Source of the DNA: CAYNGH01 sp964396845
GTDB lineage: Bacteria; Vulcanimicrobiota; JAJTBE01; CAYNGH01
Assembly (NCBI GenBank): GCA_964396845.1
Contig: CAYNGH010000066.1
Span: 1 to 17,097, forward strand
Direction of reading: 5' to 3'
Length of the DNA stretch: 17,097 nt
Made by a program: the position numbers and the translations under genes. The first letter of the stretch is position 1. Each line of letters starts with the position of its first letter. A model generated the notes under the pieces. It saw only the letters and a program-made list of their open reading frames with translations. It had not been told where the DNA came from and did no database searches. Positions 1 to 6,433 of this stretch are shown piece by piece.

Positions 1-152
1 TCTAAAAATGGGTCCCGTGTCATTTTGGGCACTTCTAAAGTGCCCCACGGCCCGAGAGCTATGTCCCAACGATCATGACAATCCCGATCCATGTTTTCCC
101 CATTTTCTAAAAATGGGTCCCGTGTCATTTTGGGCACTTCTAAAGTGCCCCA
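1..152. repeat. Left hairpin-repeat cluster (two units, truncated at the window edge)
   Basis: The cluster has two copies of a unit starting TCCCGTGTCATTTT, at 13 and 118 (period 105 bp). Each carries a perfect 8-bp hairpin, GGGCACTT-CTA-AAGTGCCC (27-45 in the first copy). Between them lies a second 8-bp hairpin with the same CTA loop, CCCATTTT-CTA-AAAATGGG (99-117); its right half also occurs at 1-12, so the cluster continues off the window. Positions 13-152 match 6468-6607 at 139 of 140 positions in my reading, in the same orientation. No transposase is present, so this looks like a non-autonomous intergenic repeat (REP/BIME- or MITE-like in form). The family is not one I recognise. Confidence 0.9.
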
Positions 153-277
153 TTTTTAAAAGGGGTTATACTTTAGTCTTATGGCGTAAGCCTGTTGCCG
201 GGGGTTATGGTATCGGGCTTTACGGCCTGCCACCGGGGCTTCCCGATTTGTAAAATTAATTTATTTAATTTTTCCTC
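153..277. other. Intergenic stretch after the left repeat, no gene seen
   Basis: The stretch from about 181 to 248 is G+C-rich and holds a 6-bp inverted repeat ATCGGG (212-217) / CCCGAT (242-247). It then turns sharply A/T-rich. The inverted repeat could end an upstream transcript, but there is no U tract right after the stem, so I do not call a terminator. No coding region is supported here; the frames that remain open are extensions of the repeat. Confidence 0.5.
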
Positions 278-306
278 TTGAAATCATAATACGAAAGTGT
301 TAGAAT
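278..306 (+). promoter_or_regulatory. Sigma-70-type promoter for the first secreted protein
   Basis: The -35 box TTGAAA (278-283) and the -10 box TAGAAT (301-306) are separated by 17 bp, and each matches consensus at 5 of 6 positions. A TG dinucleotide one base before the -10 gives it extended -10 character. Transcription would start near 313, leaving a leader of about 60 nt before the gene at 374. That leader contains the short palindrome GGGGATATCCCC. Confidence 0.75.
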
Positions 307-373
307 ACATAGACAGGCAATTATACTTATGAAGGGGGATATCCCCGAAACAAAAATTTTTAGGAGGAAAAGA

Positions 374-964
374 ATGAAAAGGATTATTGCAATCGCGGCT
401 ATGGTCACACTGCTTCTGTTTGTGGGATTTGGGATGGCACATGCGCAGACACTGCAGGACGATACTAGTGCAGAGATGCAACTGGAAGTAACGGGGTTTT
501 ACAGCATTACGTTCAGTTTGGCCACAATCCCTTTTGGAAGTGTTCAGCTTGCTGACACCACTGTCACCGCTACTGCCACATCACCGGTATGTACCGTTGT
601 AGCCTTGGGAAGCACCGCATCTTGGGGAGTTTATTACTCCGCGGATCTTCTCGAAGCTGACAGTGATGCTACTAAAACCATACAGGTTCAGCTGAGCAGG
701 GATGGAAGCATAACCGCCTACACGGGTCCAGACAGCCAAGCTGTACCAAACTCGGTGCCAGCTTATACAGATCTTCCTGAAAGAGATGCTGGCGCACCTG
801 AAGATGGTCTTCTGGTATTCAGCGCTCCAGCAGACAATTCCCGGGGAGTACACGAATACACACCTGCAGCTGCGGACCTGAGAGTTCAGATTGCTCCCAC
901 CGACGACGTGATAGCTGATGATTACTCCGGTTTCCTTTATGCAGACCTGGTGTCCGGCATATAA
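374..964 (+). CDS. Secreted beta-rich protein, family member 1 (196 aa), function unknown
   Basis: Start chosen at 374 because AGGAGG (362-367) lies 6 nt upstream; an in-frame ATG at 329 has no ribosome site and would spoil the signal peptide. Residues 1-24 form a Sec signal peptide with likely cleavage after AHA (24). The mature part is rich in alternating Thr/Val/Ser, typical of a beta-sandwich. It shares three landmarks with the next gene's product: a W-containing segment (about 82-93, WGVYYSADL), YTGPDS (116-121) and TDDVIA (176-181) followed by DYSGFL near the C-terminus. The overall form resembles WxL-like or spore-coat-U/fimbrial-like domains, but I cannot assign it to any family. Likely location is periplasm or cell surface. 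It is transcribed alone, from the promoter at 278-306 to the strong hairpin after its stop. The function is unknown; that it is a real secreted protein is well supported. Confidence 0.85.
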   Translation: MKRIIAIAAMVTLLLFVGFGMAHAQTLQDDTSAEMQLEVTGFYSITFSLATIPFGSVQLADTTVTATATSPVCTVVALGSTASWGVYYSADLLEADSDATKTIQVQLSRDGSITAYTGPDSQAVPNSVPAYTDLPERDAGAPEDGLLVFSAPADNSRGVHEYTPAAADLRVQIAPTDDVIADDYSGFLYADLVSGI

Positions 965-976
965 CCCTGAAATTAT

Positions 977-1021
977 GATTAATACGGCAGGCTGGTTTAA
1001 CCCCCGCCTGCCGTATATTAA
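977..1021 (+). terminator. Strong hairpin after the first secreted-protein gene
   Basis: A perfect 11-bp stem, ATACGGCAGGC (982-992) paired with GCCTGCCGTAT (1006-1016), has a 13-nt loop. It can be extended by ATTAAT on both sides with a 2-nt bulge. It begins 13-18 bp after the stop codon at 964. There is no true U tract behind it, only ATTAATAT, so it may act as a weak terminator or as an mRNA 3' end stabiliser. Confidence 0.6.
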
Positions 1022-1131
1022 TATCAGGCTGAAATGAAGGGTTTTCAAAAAGAATACACAGACAGACAATATGGCAGACAGATATATTCAAGCATTGAAA
1101 TAATGTAATATGTGTTACAAGGATGGCTTAT

Positions 1132-1704
1132 ATGAATATGAAGCGGGGGGTTTATGTTCTTTTAATTATCGCCATTGGACTGCTCATCACCGCTCCGGTC
1201 CACGCCCAGAACGCCGAGGATACCGCCACCGCCCAGATGAACTTTCTCTTCGAAGGCTATGTGACGGTGGAGTTTGACTCGCCGGATCCTGAGATCACCT
1301 TTCCCGGAATCACCCTTGGCTCCGGCACATCGGAATCCAGAGCGCCACTTCATTGGGCGAACATCAGGATATGGGGCCATACCAACGGCTGGACAGCAAG
1401 CCTCAGCACCGACGGACTCATAAGCCAGGTGGATTCCAACTACGTAATAACCGATATAACCGTGGACCCCACGGGTTTTGTATTTTACACCGGCCCTGAC
1501 TCCACCTCGAATATAGTTGTGGGTTTCAACACAACCATCACCAGCGGAGGGGTCGCCTTCATCCGGGGCAACGGCCCCTGCCGGGGCATTAGCACTTATG
1601 CCAACAACCAGAACAATTTAAAGGTCACCGTCAATGACACCGATGATGTCATCGCCGGGGAATACCAGGGGGATCTGGTGATGACAGTGCAGGTGGATCC
1701 GTAA
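1132..1704 (+). CDS. Secreted beta-rich protein, family member 2 (190 aa), function unknown
   Basis: Three in-frame ATGs lie close together (1123, 1132, 1138). I chose 1132 because the Shine-Dalgarno-like AAGGATGG (1119-1126) fits it best; the first ATG falls inside that sequence. Residues 1-25 are a signal peptide, with cleavage after VHA. The mature protein has the same landmarks in the same order as the product of 374-964: an ATAQM-type N-terminus, GWTASLSTDGL (86-96), YTGPDS (119-124), a CRGIS-type segment (150-154) and TDDVIAGEYQGDL (170-182). It is therefore a clear paralogue with a diverged core, probably exported as a small beta-sandwich domain. Ser/Thr/Asn dominate. No enzyme motif is visible. 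It sits 167 bp downstream of its paralogue, with no strong promoter found between, and is closed by a terminator. Confidence 0.85.
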   Translation: MNMKRGVYVLLIIAIGLLITAPVHAQNAEDTATAQMNFLFEGYVTVEFDSPDPEITFPGITLGSGTSESRAPLHWANIRIWGHTNGWTASLSTDGLISQVDSNYVITDITVDPTGFVFYTGPDSTSNIVVGFNTTITSGGVAFIRGNGPCRGISTYANNQNNLKVTVNDTDDVIAGEYQGDLVMTVQVDP

Positions 1705-1739
1705 ATAAAAATTCCGAGGAAAATCATTCCAATCCAGCC

Positions 1740-1764
1740 ACAGCGGAAATATTCCGCTGTTTTT
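1740..1764 (+). terminator. Rho-independent terminator
   Basis: A 9-bp stem ACAGCGGAA / TTCCGCTGT (1740-1748 and 1752-1760) with the 3-nt loop ATA runs straight into a U tract (1760-1764). It lies 35 bp after the second secreted-protein gene and ends its transcript. Confidence 0.85.
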
Positions 1765-1781
1765 GATTTATCGGGAGGCTC

Positions 1782-1810
1782 TTGCATTCCCCGACGGGAA
1801 ACGTTATAAT
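1782..1810 (+). promoter_or_regulatory. Promoter for the leaderless 211-aa gene
   Basis: TTGCAT (1782-1787) and a perfect TATAAT (1805-1810) are separated by exactly 17 bp. The pair sits just after the preceding terminator and about 40 bp before the start at 1849, so this gene has its own transcription unit. Confidence 0.8.
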
Positions 1811-1848
1811 AGATCAATAAGTATTAGATTCTTTTCTGGGAGGCTCAT

Positions 1849-2484
1849 ATGATGGAAATCCGCACAAATAACATAATCAACACCAACACCCAGTTGAGAT
1901 CGCCGGTAAAAATCGACACAGTTAAAGAAGAAACTCTGCCCGGCGAATCCATGACCCTGTCAGGAGGGGGAAATGACCCCCAGCTGATAACCAGGGATAT
2001 GATGCCCTCGGAATCCCCCAAAGAAACCGGAGAAAGCAGGGAAACGCCACAAAAATCCCCCGGCCCCGGCGAAAACATCCCCTTTGAGGATCATATCAAG
2101 GGTGCGGTGGATTTCATTCTGGACAAGACCATCCAGCAGTATCCCGGCTTCGGCAACCATCAGGCGGGGATGTTCAAAAAATCCCACCAGATTCATTCCC
2201 ACCTCAAGGATATGACAGGATTCCTGCAAAAAGAAAATATAGGACATGTAGGGTCCATGTCCCCGGAGCAATCAGACAGTCTGCGGGGCCGGGCCTCGGA
2301 GTTCATCGCCGACACAATAGCAGATCAATACGGCATGATGCCCAACATGAAACGAAACCCAATTTTCATGAGCCCCATCGAAAGCAATGTGAAAGGGTAT
2401 TTCGAATACCTGGCCAAGGAGAACATCACCCTGTCGGTGGATGAAAACAGCAAGATACTGGTGACAAAACACCCCCAGCCATAA
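1849..2484 (+). CDS. Unrecognised leaderless protein (211 aa) with disordered N-terminus
   Basis: GGGAGG (1838-1843) is 5 nt before the ATG at 1849 and 8 nt before a second ATG at 1852; either start is possible, giving 211 or 210 residues. There is no signal peptide and no membrane segment. Residues 1 to about 75 are Pro/Ser/Thr/Glu/Gly-rich and probably disordered. Residues from about 78 to 211 look folded and mainly helical, with several His and Gln residues (for example QIHSHLKDM). I do not recognise a domain. It has a good promoter, good ribosome site and good terminator, so it is very likely expressed. It stands between two members of the secreted family, and its N-terminal composition resembles those of the protease at 3900 and the protein at 5422. 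That resemblance is only compositional. Confidence 0.8.
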   Translation: MMEIRTNNIINTNTQLRSPVKIDTVKEETLPGESMTLSGGGNDPQLITRDMMPSESPKETGESRETPQKSPGPGENIPFEDHIKGAVDFILDKTIQQYPGFGNHQAGMFKKSHQIHSHLKDMTGFLQKENIGHVGSMSPEQSDSLRGRASEFIADTIADQYGMMPNMKRNPIFMSPIESNVKGYFEYLAKENITLSVDENSKILVTKHPQP

Positions 2485-2509
2485 ACCCGCCGATAACTTC
2501 AGATTAATC

Positions 2510-2548
2510 AAACAGGCACTCTGAAAACTAAACAGATGCCTGTTTTTT
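2510..2548 (+). terminator. Rho-independent terminator with a possible pseudoknot partner
   Basis: AAACAGGCA (2510-2518) pairs with TGCCTGTTT (2537-2545), and the T run extends to 2548, 26 bp after the stop at 2484. The 18-nt loop contains CTCTGAAA, which can pair with TTTCAGAG just downstream, giving an alternative or pseudoknotted fold. Confidence 0.8.
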
Positions 2549-2819
2549 GATTTCAGAGTTGAACAACAGCTACTTTCGGAGCATATATCATACTTTTCGA
2601 CAGATGCATCCGATGAGAGCATGACAGATTCATAAACTATCGTATAACATGTTATCCAGAAGGTCATCAATTAGGTGTAATATCCCCCGCCTTATATCCC
2701 AATGAAAGTCTATACCCCGGTTCAGGGGTTAATGGTCACAACGCCCATAACAAAAACCTCGCTGATACCATACAATATTAATAGAGAGATATATAAATAA
2801 ACAAAAAGAGGTGTTGGCC
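2549..2819. other. Intergenic region upstream of the third secreted-protein gene
   Basis: No gene is supported here. A TACAAT (2771-2776) is a candidate -10 box for the gene at 2820, but the hexamer 17 bp upstream (TAACAA) is a poor -35, so the promoter is uncertain. A small CCCC-GGTTCA-GGGG inverted repeat lies near 2715-2728. The last 40 bp are A-rich and lead into an AGAGGTG ribosome site. Confidence 0.45.
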
Positions 2820-3371
2820 ATGAAGAAAAGACTTACTATCCCTGTCCTGGCAATGATTCTGACAATGGTACTGTTATTGACAGCGGTATGCCCCGCAGAC
2901 CAGAGGAATGAAGCCACCGCAACGGCCCGGATGAGCCTCCGCATCGAGGGAGGCCCCCTTTCCATCGATGCCACTGATATGGATTTTGGCACCATCGACT
3001 TGAACCGGGGAAACAACCAGGCAGTTGCCCGGAATGAAATTACCGTAACAGACCCCACAGGCACAAAGGCCGGATGGAATGTCAGCGCCTCGGCCAGCGA
3101 TCTGGTATCAGAAAACGGCCACCGCCTCAGCCCCGAAGAATACCAGCTGGTCATCGAAAATCTGACTGCCCACAGCTCCCGAGGCGGAGAACTCCAGAAT
3201 CCCGGGCGGATCCAGCTGAGCAACGAAGAGCAGAAAATATGCTATGCCACCCCCAATAACGGCCTGGGCCATAATACCATCAATCCCACATACAGGATAT
3301 CTGTACCGGAAAACGCCCCCACAGGGAACTACACCGGCACCATCTCCTATACCCTGGTCCAGGGCCCATAA
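2820..3371 (+). CDS. Secreted beta-rich protein, family member 3 (183 aa), function unknown
   Basis: Start set at the ATG 2820, with AGAGGTG (2807-2813) 6 nt upstream; an in-frame GTG at 2811 overlaps that ribosome site. Residues 1-26 form a signal peptide (basic MKKR, hydrophobic core, likely cleavage after CPA). C24 does not fit a lipobox because V23 is at -1. The mature protein starts with an ATATARM segment like member 2, has GWNVSASASDL (85-95) where the others have their Trp segment, and ends with APTGNYTGTISYTL (166-179), a typical last-strand motif of WxL-like and related beta-sandwich domains. It lacks YTGPDS and TDDVIA, so it is the most diverged of the three. No catalytic motif is visible. 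A surface or matrix role is plausible but not shown. Confidence 0.8.
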   Translation: MKKRLTIPVLAMILTMVLLLTAVCPADQRNEATATARMSLRIEGGPLSIDATDMDFGTIDLNRGNNQAVARNEITVTDPTGTKAGWNVSASASDLVSENGHRLSPEEYQLVIENLTAHSSRGGELQNPGRIQLSNEEQKICYATPNNGLGHNTINPTYRISVPENAPTGNYTGTISYTLVQGP

Positions 3372-3456
3372 TATCCCTGAATCAATGATACAAAAGTTTG
3401 AAATATTATCATACCAGAGAATAATTAACTTCAACTGAAAGGGCCAACACCCAGTA

Positions 3457-3488
3457 ATACCGGGGGAGATACTCCGGTATCTTTTTTT
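3457..3488 (+). terminator. Rho-independent terminator
   Basis: ATACCGG (3457-3463) pairs with CCGGTAT (3474-3480); the loop can add a GAG/CTC pairing. Seven Ts follow at 3482-3488. It lies 85 bp beyond the stop of the third secreted-protein gene, which gives that mRNA an unusually long 3' tail. Confidence 0.8.
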
Positions 3489-3546
3489 CTGGTAAAATTA
3501 ATAGGGGGAATGGGTTTTAATAATTATAAAATAATACGAACCATTT

Positions 3547-3610
3547 TGGAGCCTGTCTTGTCTTGCGAGGCCTTGCATGCCGGATTTATCCGGCAACCTG
3601 ACAGGCTCCA
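3547..3610. other. Compound hairpin element in a 528-bp intergenic region
   Basis: An 11-bp perfect inverted repeat, TGGAGCCTGTC (3547-3557) and GACAGGCTCCA (3600-3610), encloses a second perfect 7-bp inverted repeat, GCCGGAT (3579-3585) / ATCCGGC (3588-3594). There is no U tract, so it is not an ordinary terminator. It could be a small structured RNA, a protein-binding site or a single copy of a palindromic repeat. No second copy was seen in this window. The rest of 3372-3899 holds the terminator before it and the promoter and small hairpin after it; 3491-3546 is plain A/T-rich sequence. Confidence 0.6.
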
Positions 3611-3709
3611 TTTGCTTGTTTACCCCTGGGACCATGGCATTAAATCTTTATGCCCTTGTAAAACCGGGACAAATTAACATATTTGTAACATTTCTCCGGT
3701 GACATTTTA

Positions 3710-3738
3710 TTGACTGGTTTTGTCTGAAATGATAAACT
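3710..3738 (+). promoter_or_regulatory. Probable promoter for the protease operon
   Basis: TTGACT (3710-3715, 5 of 6) and TAAACT (3733-3738, 4 of 6) are separated by 17 bp. This gives a leader of about 155 nt before the protease start at 3900. That leader contains a perfect hairpin TCAGTCC-CCA-GGACTGA (3860-3876) ending 12 nt before the ribosome site, which might affect translation. Confidence 0.55.
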
Positions 3739-3859
3739 TTAATCAGGAATAAATGTAATTAGCTCCTCAAACATCAGGAATCACAAGACAAGGCACCAGC
3801 TCCATGGAGATAATATTTTCGGGGCTGGATAGAAGTACTGATCAAGAATTTACGAAACC

Positions 3860-3876
3860 TCAGTCCCCAGGACTGA
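3860..3876 (+). promoter_or_regulatory. 5' leader hairpin before the protease ribosome site
   Basis: A perfect 7-bp stem TCAGTCC / GGACTGA has a CCA loop. It ends 12 nt before GGAG (3889-3892) and 23 nt before the ATG. It does not cover the ribosome site itself. A role in translation or mRNA stability is inference only. Confidence 0.45.
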
Positions 3877-3899
3877 CATAATAGAAACGGAGCATTTTA

Positions 3900-5381
3900 A
3901 TGATTCACCGAGTCACACCAGGGTCCTTCGGATCATCCATGAGATCCAGCAGAAGTGTAACCCCGGCCAATGAAAGAGAAGTTCGCAGAAATGATGAAGA
4001 GTCATCAAAAGAGAATTTCGGGCTGGGCAGGATTCTTCAGGAGGATCTTACTCCCTTTGGGAAAATCCCCCTGATCATCAAGGGCGAAGGCAAGGAAAAA
4101 TCAAAGGAACTCCGGGGAATCATTGCTAAGGAATTTCATCCGGAACAAGCAGAAGCCAAGGAAAACCTGGACCTGGTGGACGGCCTGAAAGTGGAAGTTG
4201 ATCCATACAACCTGGAAAGACTCCTCAAAACCCTGCCCAATGACTCCCAGGTAATGATCGACAGCAAAATTCGTTACCCGCTACAGGATAATGTCATCCC
4301 TAAAATTCCAGAACCCGAGGAGGAAAGACGGCCGGTTCTGGACATCAGCCGTTCTACCCTGGGAATCAACCGCCTGTGGGAGCAGGGGTTCACCGGCAAA
4401 GGAGTGGGGATATGCGTCATCGATTCGGGACTTCACCCTCATCAGGATCTTGACGGCAGGATTGTAGCCTTTGCCGATATGAACGAAGGCCGTAAGAAGC
4501 CTTATGATCCCTATGGCCATGGCACCCATGTTGCCGGCATCGCCGCCGGCACCGGGGCTGCATCAGAAGGGGTCTTCATGGGAGTGGCGCCGGACGCTCA
4601 CCTGGTGGGAGTTAGAATAACATCAGTATCCGAAGCCATCAAGGGGATCCAGTGGGCCATCGAAAACAAAGACAAATACGACATCAAGGTAATCAACATG
4701 TCCCTGGGAGATTTTCCCATGAGGTCATGGAAGGATGATCCCTGGGCTCAGGCAGCGGAAAAAGCCTGGGATGCAGGAATTGTCGTGGTGGTGGCTGCAG
4801 GCAATGAAGGCCCCAGCAAGGGGTCCATCAGCACTCCCGGCATAGCCCCCAGCGTTATAACCGTGGGAGCCATAGACGACAAGAACACTCCCCAGAGGGA
4901 CGATGACAGGATAGCTGATTTCACTTCCAGAGGCCCAACCACCCCCGACGGCCTGGGAAAGCCTGACCTTGTGGCACCGGGAGTAGAAATATACGGGCCT
5001 CTTGTTCCCAATTCCAAGCTTGACAATCCAGACCTGCCCCGGGTGGGGAATGAATATCTGGCCATTTCCGGTACATCCCAGGCGACACCTCTAGTTTCAG
5101 GGGTTGCAGCCTTGCTTATACAGGCCAACCCGGATCTGACCAACAATGAAATAAAAGAAATTCTTGTTTCCACCGCCGAGGACTATCTTCCCAGGGTAAA
5201 CCCCTATGACCAGGGCGCAGGCCTGCTGGATCCCATGGAATCCCTGGAGGTTGCATTGAGATTGCGCCAGGAAAAAGGAGGGGATCCAACTTCCATCGAT
5301 AACTTTGAAAAGAAGGAAGTGGTTCCCATGCATATTGCCAGGGAACATCCCAAAAATCCCTCAAGCACAACTCAGGCCTGA
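3900..5381 (+). CDS. Subtilisin-family (S8) serine protease with I9-like prodomain, no signal peptide (493 aa)
   Basis: GGAG (3889-3892) lies 7 nt before the ATG. Residues 1 to about 55 are Ser/Arg/Glu-rich and probably disordered; 56-130 resemble the I9-type inhibitory prodomain (LEVDPYNLERLLKTLPNDSQ-like segment near 97-117); about 150-455 is the catalytic domain. The full triad is visible: D175 (VIDSG), H207 (GHGTHVAG) and S393 (GTSQAT), plus oxyanion N302 (AAGNEGP). GTSQA replaces the more common GTSMA, a tolerated variant. Neither a Sec signal peptide nor a membrane anchor is present, unusual for an enzyme with a full-size prodomain, so it is either intracellular or exported by a non-Sec route. 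It is followed 40 bp later by the 298-aa gene, probably co-transcribed. Substrate unknown. Enzyme class is near certain. Confidence 0.96.
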   Translation: MIHRVTPGSFGSSMRSSRSVTPANEREVRRNDEESSKENFGLGRILQEDLTPFGKIPLIIKGEGKEKSKELRGIIAKEFHPEQAEAKENLDLVDGLKVEVDPYNLERLLKTLPNDSQVMIDSKIRYPLQDNVIPKIPEPEEERRPVLDISRSTLGINRLWEQGFTGKGVGICVIDSGLHPHQDLDGRIVAFADMNEGRKKPYDPYGHGTHVAGIAAGTGAASEGVFMGVAPDAHLVGVRITSVSEAIKGIQWAIENKDKYDIKVINMSLGDFPMRSWKDDPWAQAAEKAWDAGIVVVVAAGNEGPSKGSISTPGIAPSVITVGAIDDKNTPQRDDDRIADFTSRGPTTPDGLGKPDLVAPGVEIYGPLVPNSKLDNPDLPRVGNEYLAISGTSQATPLVSGVAALLIQANPDLTNNEIKEILVSTAEDYLPRVNPYDQGAGLLDPMESLEVALRLRQEKGGDPTSIDNFEKKEVVPMHIAREHPKNPSSTTQA

Positions 5382-5421
5382 ACTGTGTCCTCTGCCTGTT
5401 CTTCTGGGAAGGAGAATCATC

Positions 5422-6318
5422 ATGCATACTGGCGGTATAAACAAAGGGAGCCATTCGACTCCCCACAGAACTGAGCATATAAAACCATCTTCGAATCCTG
5501 AAGAATCATTGCCAATCATTCCCAGAGATAGCCTCAGCATTGGCGAAATTGAATCCCCTTCTCCCAAGGTTATAATTCGGACATATTTCGACAGTAAAAA
5601 CTACAATGAAGTCCGAACAGTCATCAAGGAATTAGGAGATTGCCACCAAAGACTCACCAATACAGAGGAAGTCATGTATCGGGCCGACAACGACATTCAG
5701 GATGCTTCCCGGAATCTCGACAATGCCGGATTTCCCATCCGCCAGGCAGCTATGGACACTACAGAAACCGATGTAAGCCACCATGGCTACCATATCGGCA
5801 CCTTGATAGGCTCTGCCCGGAGAGATATTGACCGGGGATACGGCAAGTCGGACATAGCATACCATGATGTTGATCATCTCAAGGGCAAGCTGGCATCCTC
5901 ATATTCCAGGATAAAAAAAGTAGCCTCGGAGATGACGGAACCTCACCAGAAGACCGTCAGAAACCTGTTGTCTGAATCCCTGAAAAAAATCGGCACAACC
6001 TTTGAATTATGTTCAATGGGACAAATTGAGATTAACGGCATAAACCGGGAAATTCAGAGAGTTATTGGCAATATCCATCATTCCGATCCTCTCATATGGG
6101 ATGTCAAGTCTGACAGGCCCGGCAAGGATGTGAGTGTGGCAGGTCGCAATCTGGAAAATATTGTGGGCAGATCCCGCTGGGGCCTGCGAGGTGCAGAACG
6201 ATACATCCGGGGAGCAGAGATAGACCTCAACAAGGCGGGAGATTCTCTGGCAGGGGCCATTGAAACCCTGCAGAATGCTTCAGAGCTGATGTCTGACAAG
6301 GCTGATTTAAATAACTGA
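5422..6318 (+). CDS. Unrecognised leaderless helical protein (298 aa), partner gene of the protease
   Basis: Start set at 5422 because AAGGAG (5409-5414) is 7 nt upstream. A longer reading from 5305 would overlap the protease gene by 77 bp and has no comparable ribosome site. No signal peptide or membrane segment. Residues 1 to about 45 are Pro/Ser/His-rich and probably disordered. The rest is almost wholly helical, with long stretches of Ala/Leu/Ile spacing suggestive of coiled-coil or helical-bundle packing (for example around 140-175 and the Ala-rich C-terminal helix at about 255-295). I recognise no domain. It lies 40 bp after the subtilase on the same strand with no terminator between, so the two are probably one operon. 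It might be a substrate, inhibitor, chaperone or scaffold for the protease; nothing in the sequence decides between these. Confidence 0.8.
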   Translation: MHTGGINKGSHSTPHRTEHIKPSSNPEESLPIIPRDSLSIGEIESPSPKVIIRTYFDSKNYNEVRTVIKELGDCHQRLTNTEEVMYRADNDIQDASRNLDNAGFPIRQAAMDTTETDVSHHGYHIGTLIGSARRDIDRGYGKSDIAYHDVDHLKGKLASSYSRIKKVASEMTEPHQKTVRNLLSESLKKIGTTFELCSMGQIEINGINREIQRVIGNIHHSDPLIWDVKSDRPGKDVSVAGRNLENIVGRSRWGLRGAERYIRGAEIDLNKAGDSLAGAIETLQNASELMSDKADLNN

Positions 6319-6335
6319 TACCGATAAATCAATAC

Positions 6336-6404
6336 CAAGCAATGAAATTGCTTGATAATAAGTAACATAAAGCTTTTTGGAGGGGGTTCGGGGAACCCGA
6401 GCTT
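6336..6404. other. Two hairpins after the protease operon
   Basis: CAAGCAAT-GAA-ATTGCTTG (6336-6354) is a perfect 8-bp hairpin 18 bp after the stop at 6318. A second structure follows: GGGTTC-GGG-GAACCC (6384-6398) nested inside AAGCT (6370-6374) / AGCTT (6400-6404). Neither has a U tract directly behind it, but the first is well placed to end or protect the operon mRNA. The 422-bp gap 6319-6740 holds these hairpins, the repeat cluster, and about 45 bp of plain sequence before the symporter's stop codon. Confidence 0.5.
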
Positions 6405-6433
6405 GGCAGGTGACATTGAAACTTGATTTGAAT

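Noticed and set aside
1..152. CRISPR array interpretation of the repeat clusters
   Set aside because: The whole unit including the part between hairpins is conserved, units vary in length (69 and 105 bp), and no cas genes are near. There are no unique spacers.
212..247. ATCGGG/CCCGAT inverted repeat as a terminator
   Set aside because: It has a short stem, a long loop and no U tract directly behind it.
8..253. Plus-strand open frame of 81 codons across the left repeat
   Set aside because: It is made of the hairpin repeat (VSFWALLKCP read twice) plus flanking sequence, with no ribosome site. A related frame appears in the right repeat cluster at 6568.
581..1069. Minus-strand open frame of 162 codons
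   Set aside because: It lies antisense to the first secreted-protein gene, which has a promoter, ribosome site and signal peptide.
5305..5421. Longer start for the 298-aa gene
   Set aside because: It would overlap the protease gene by 77 bp and lacks a ribosome site, whereas the ATG at 5422 has AAGGAG at the right distance.
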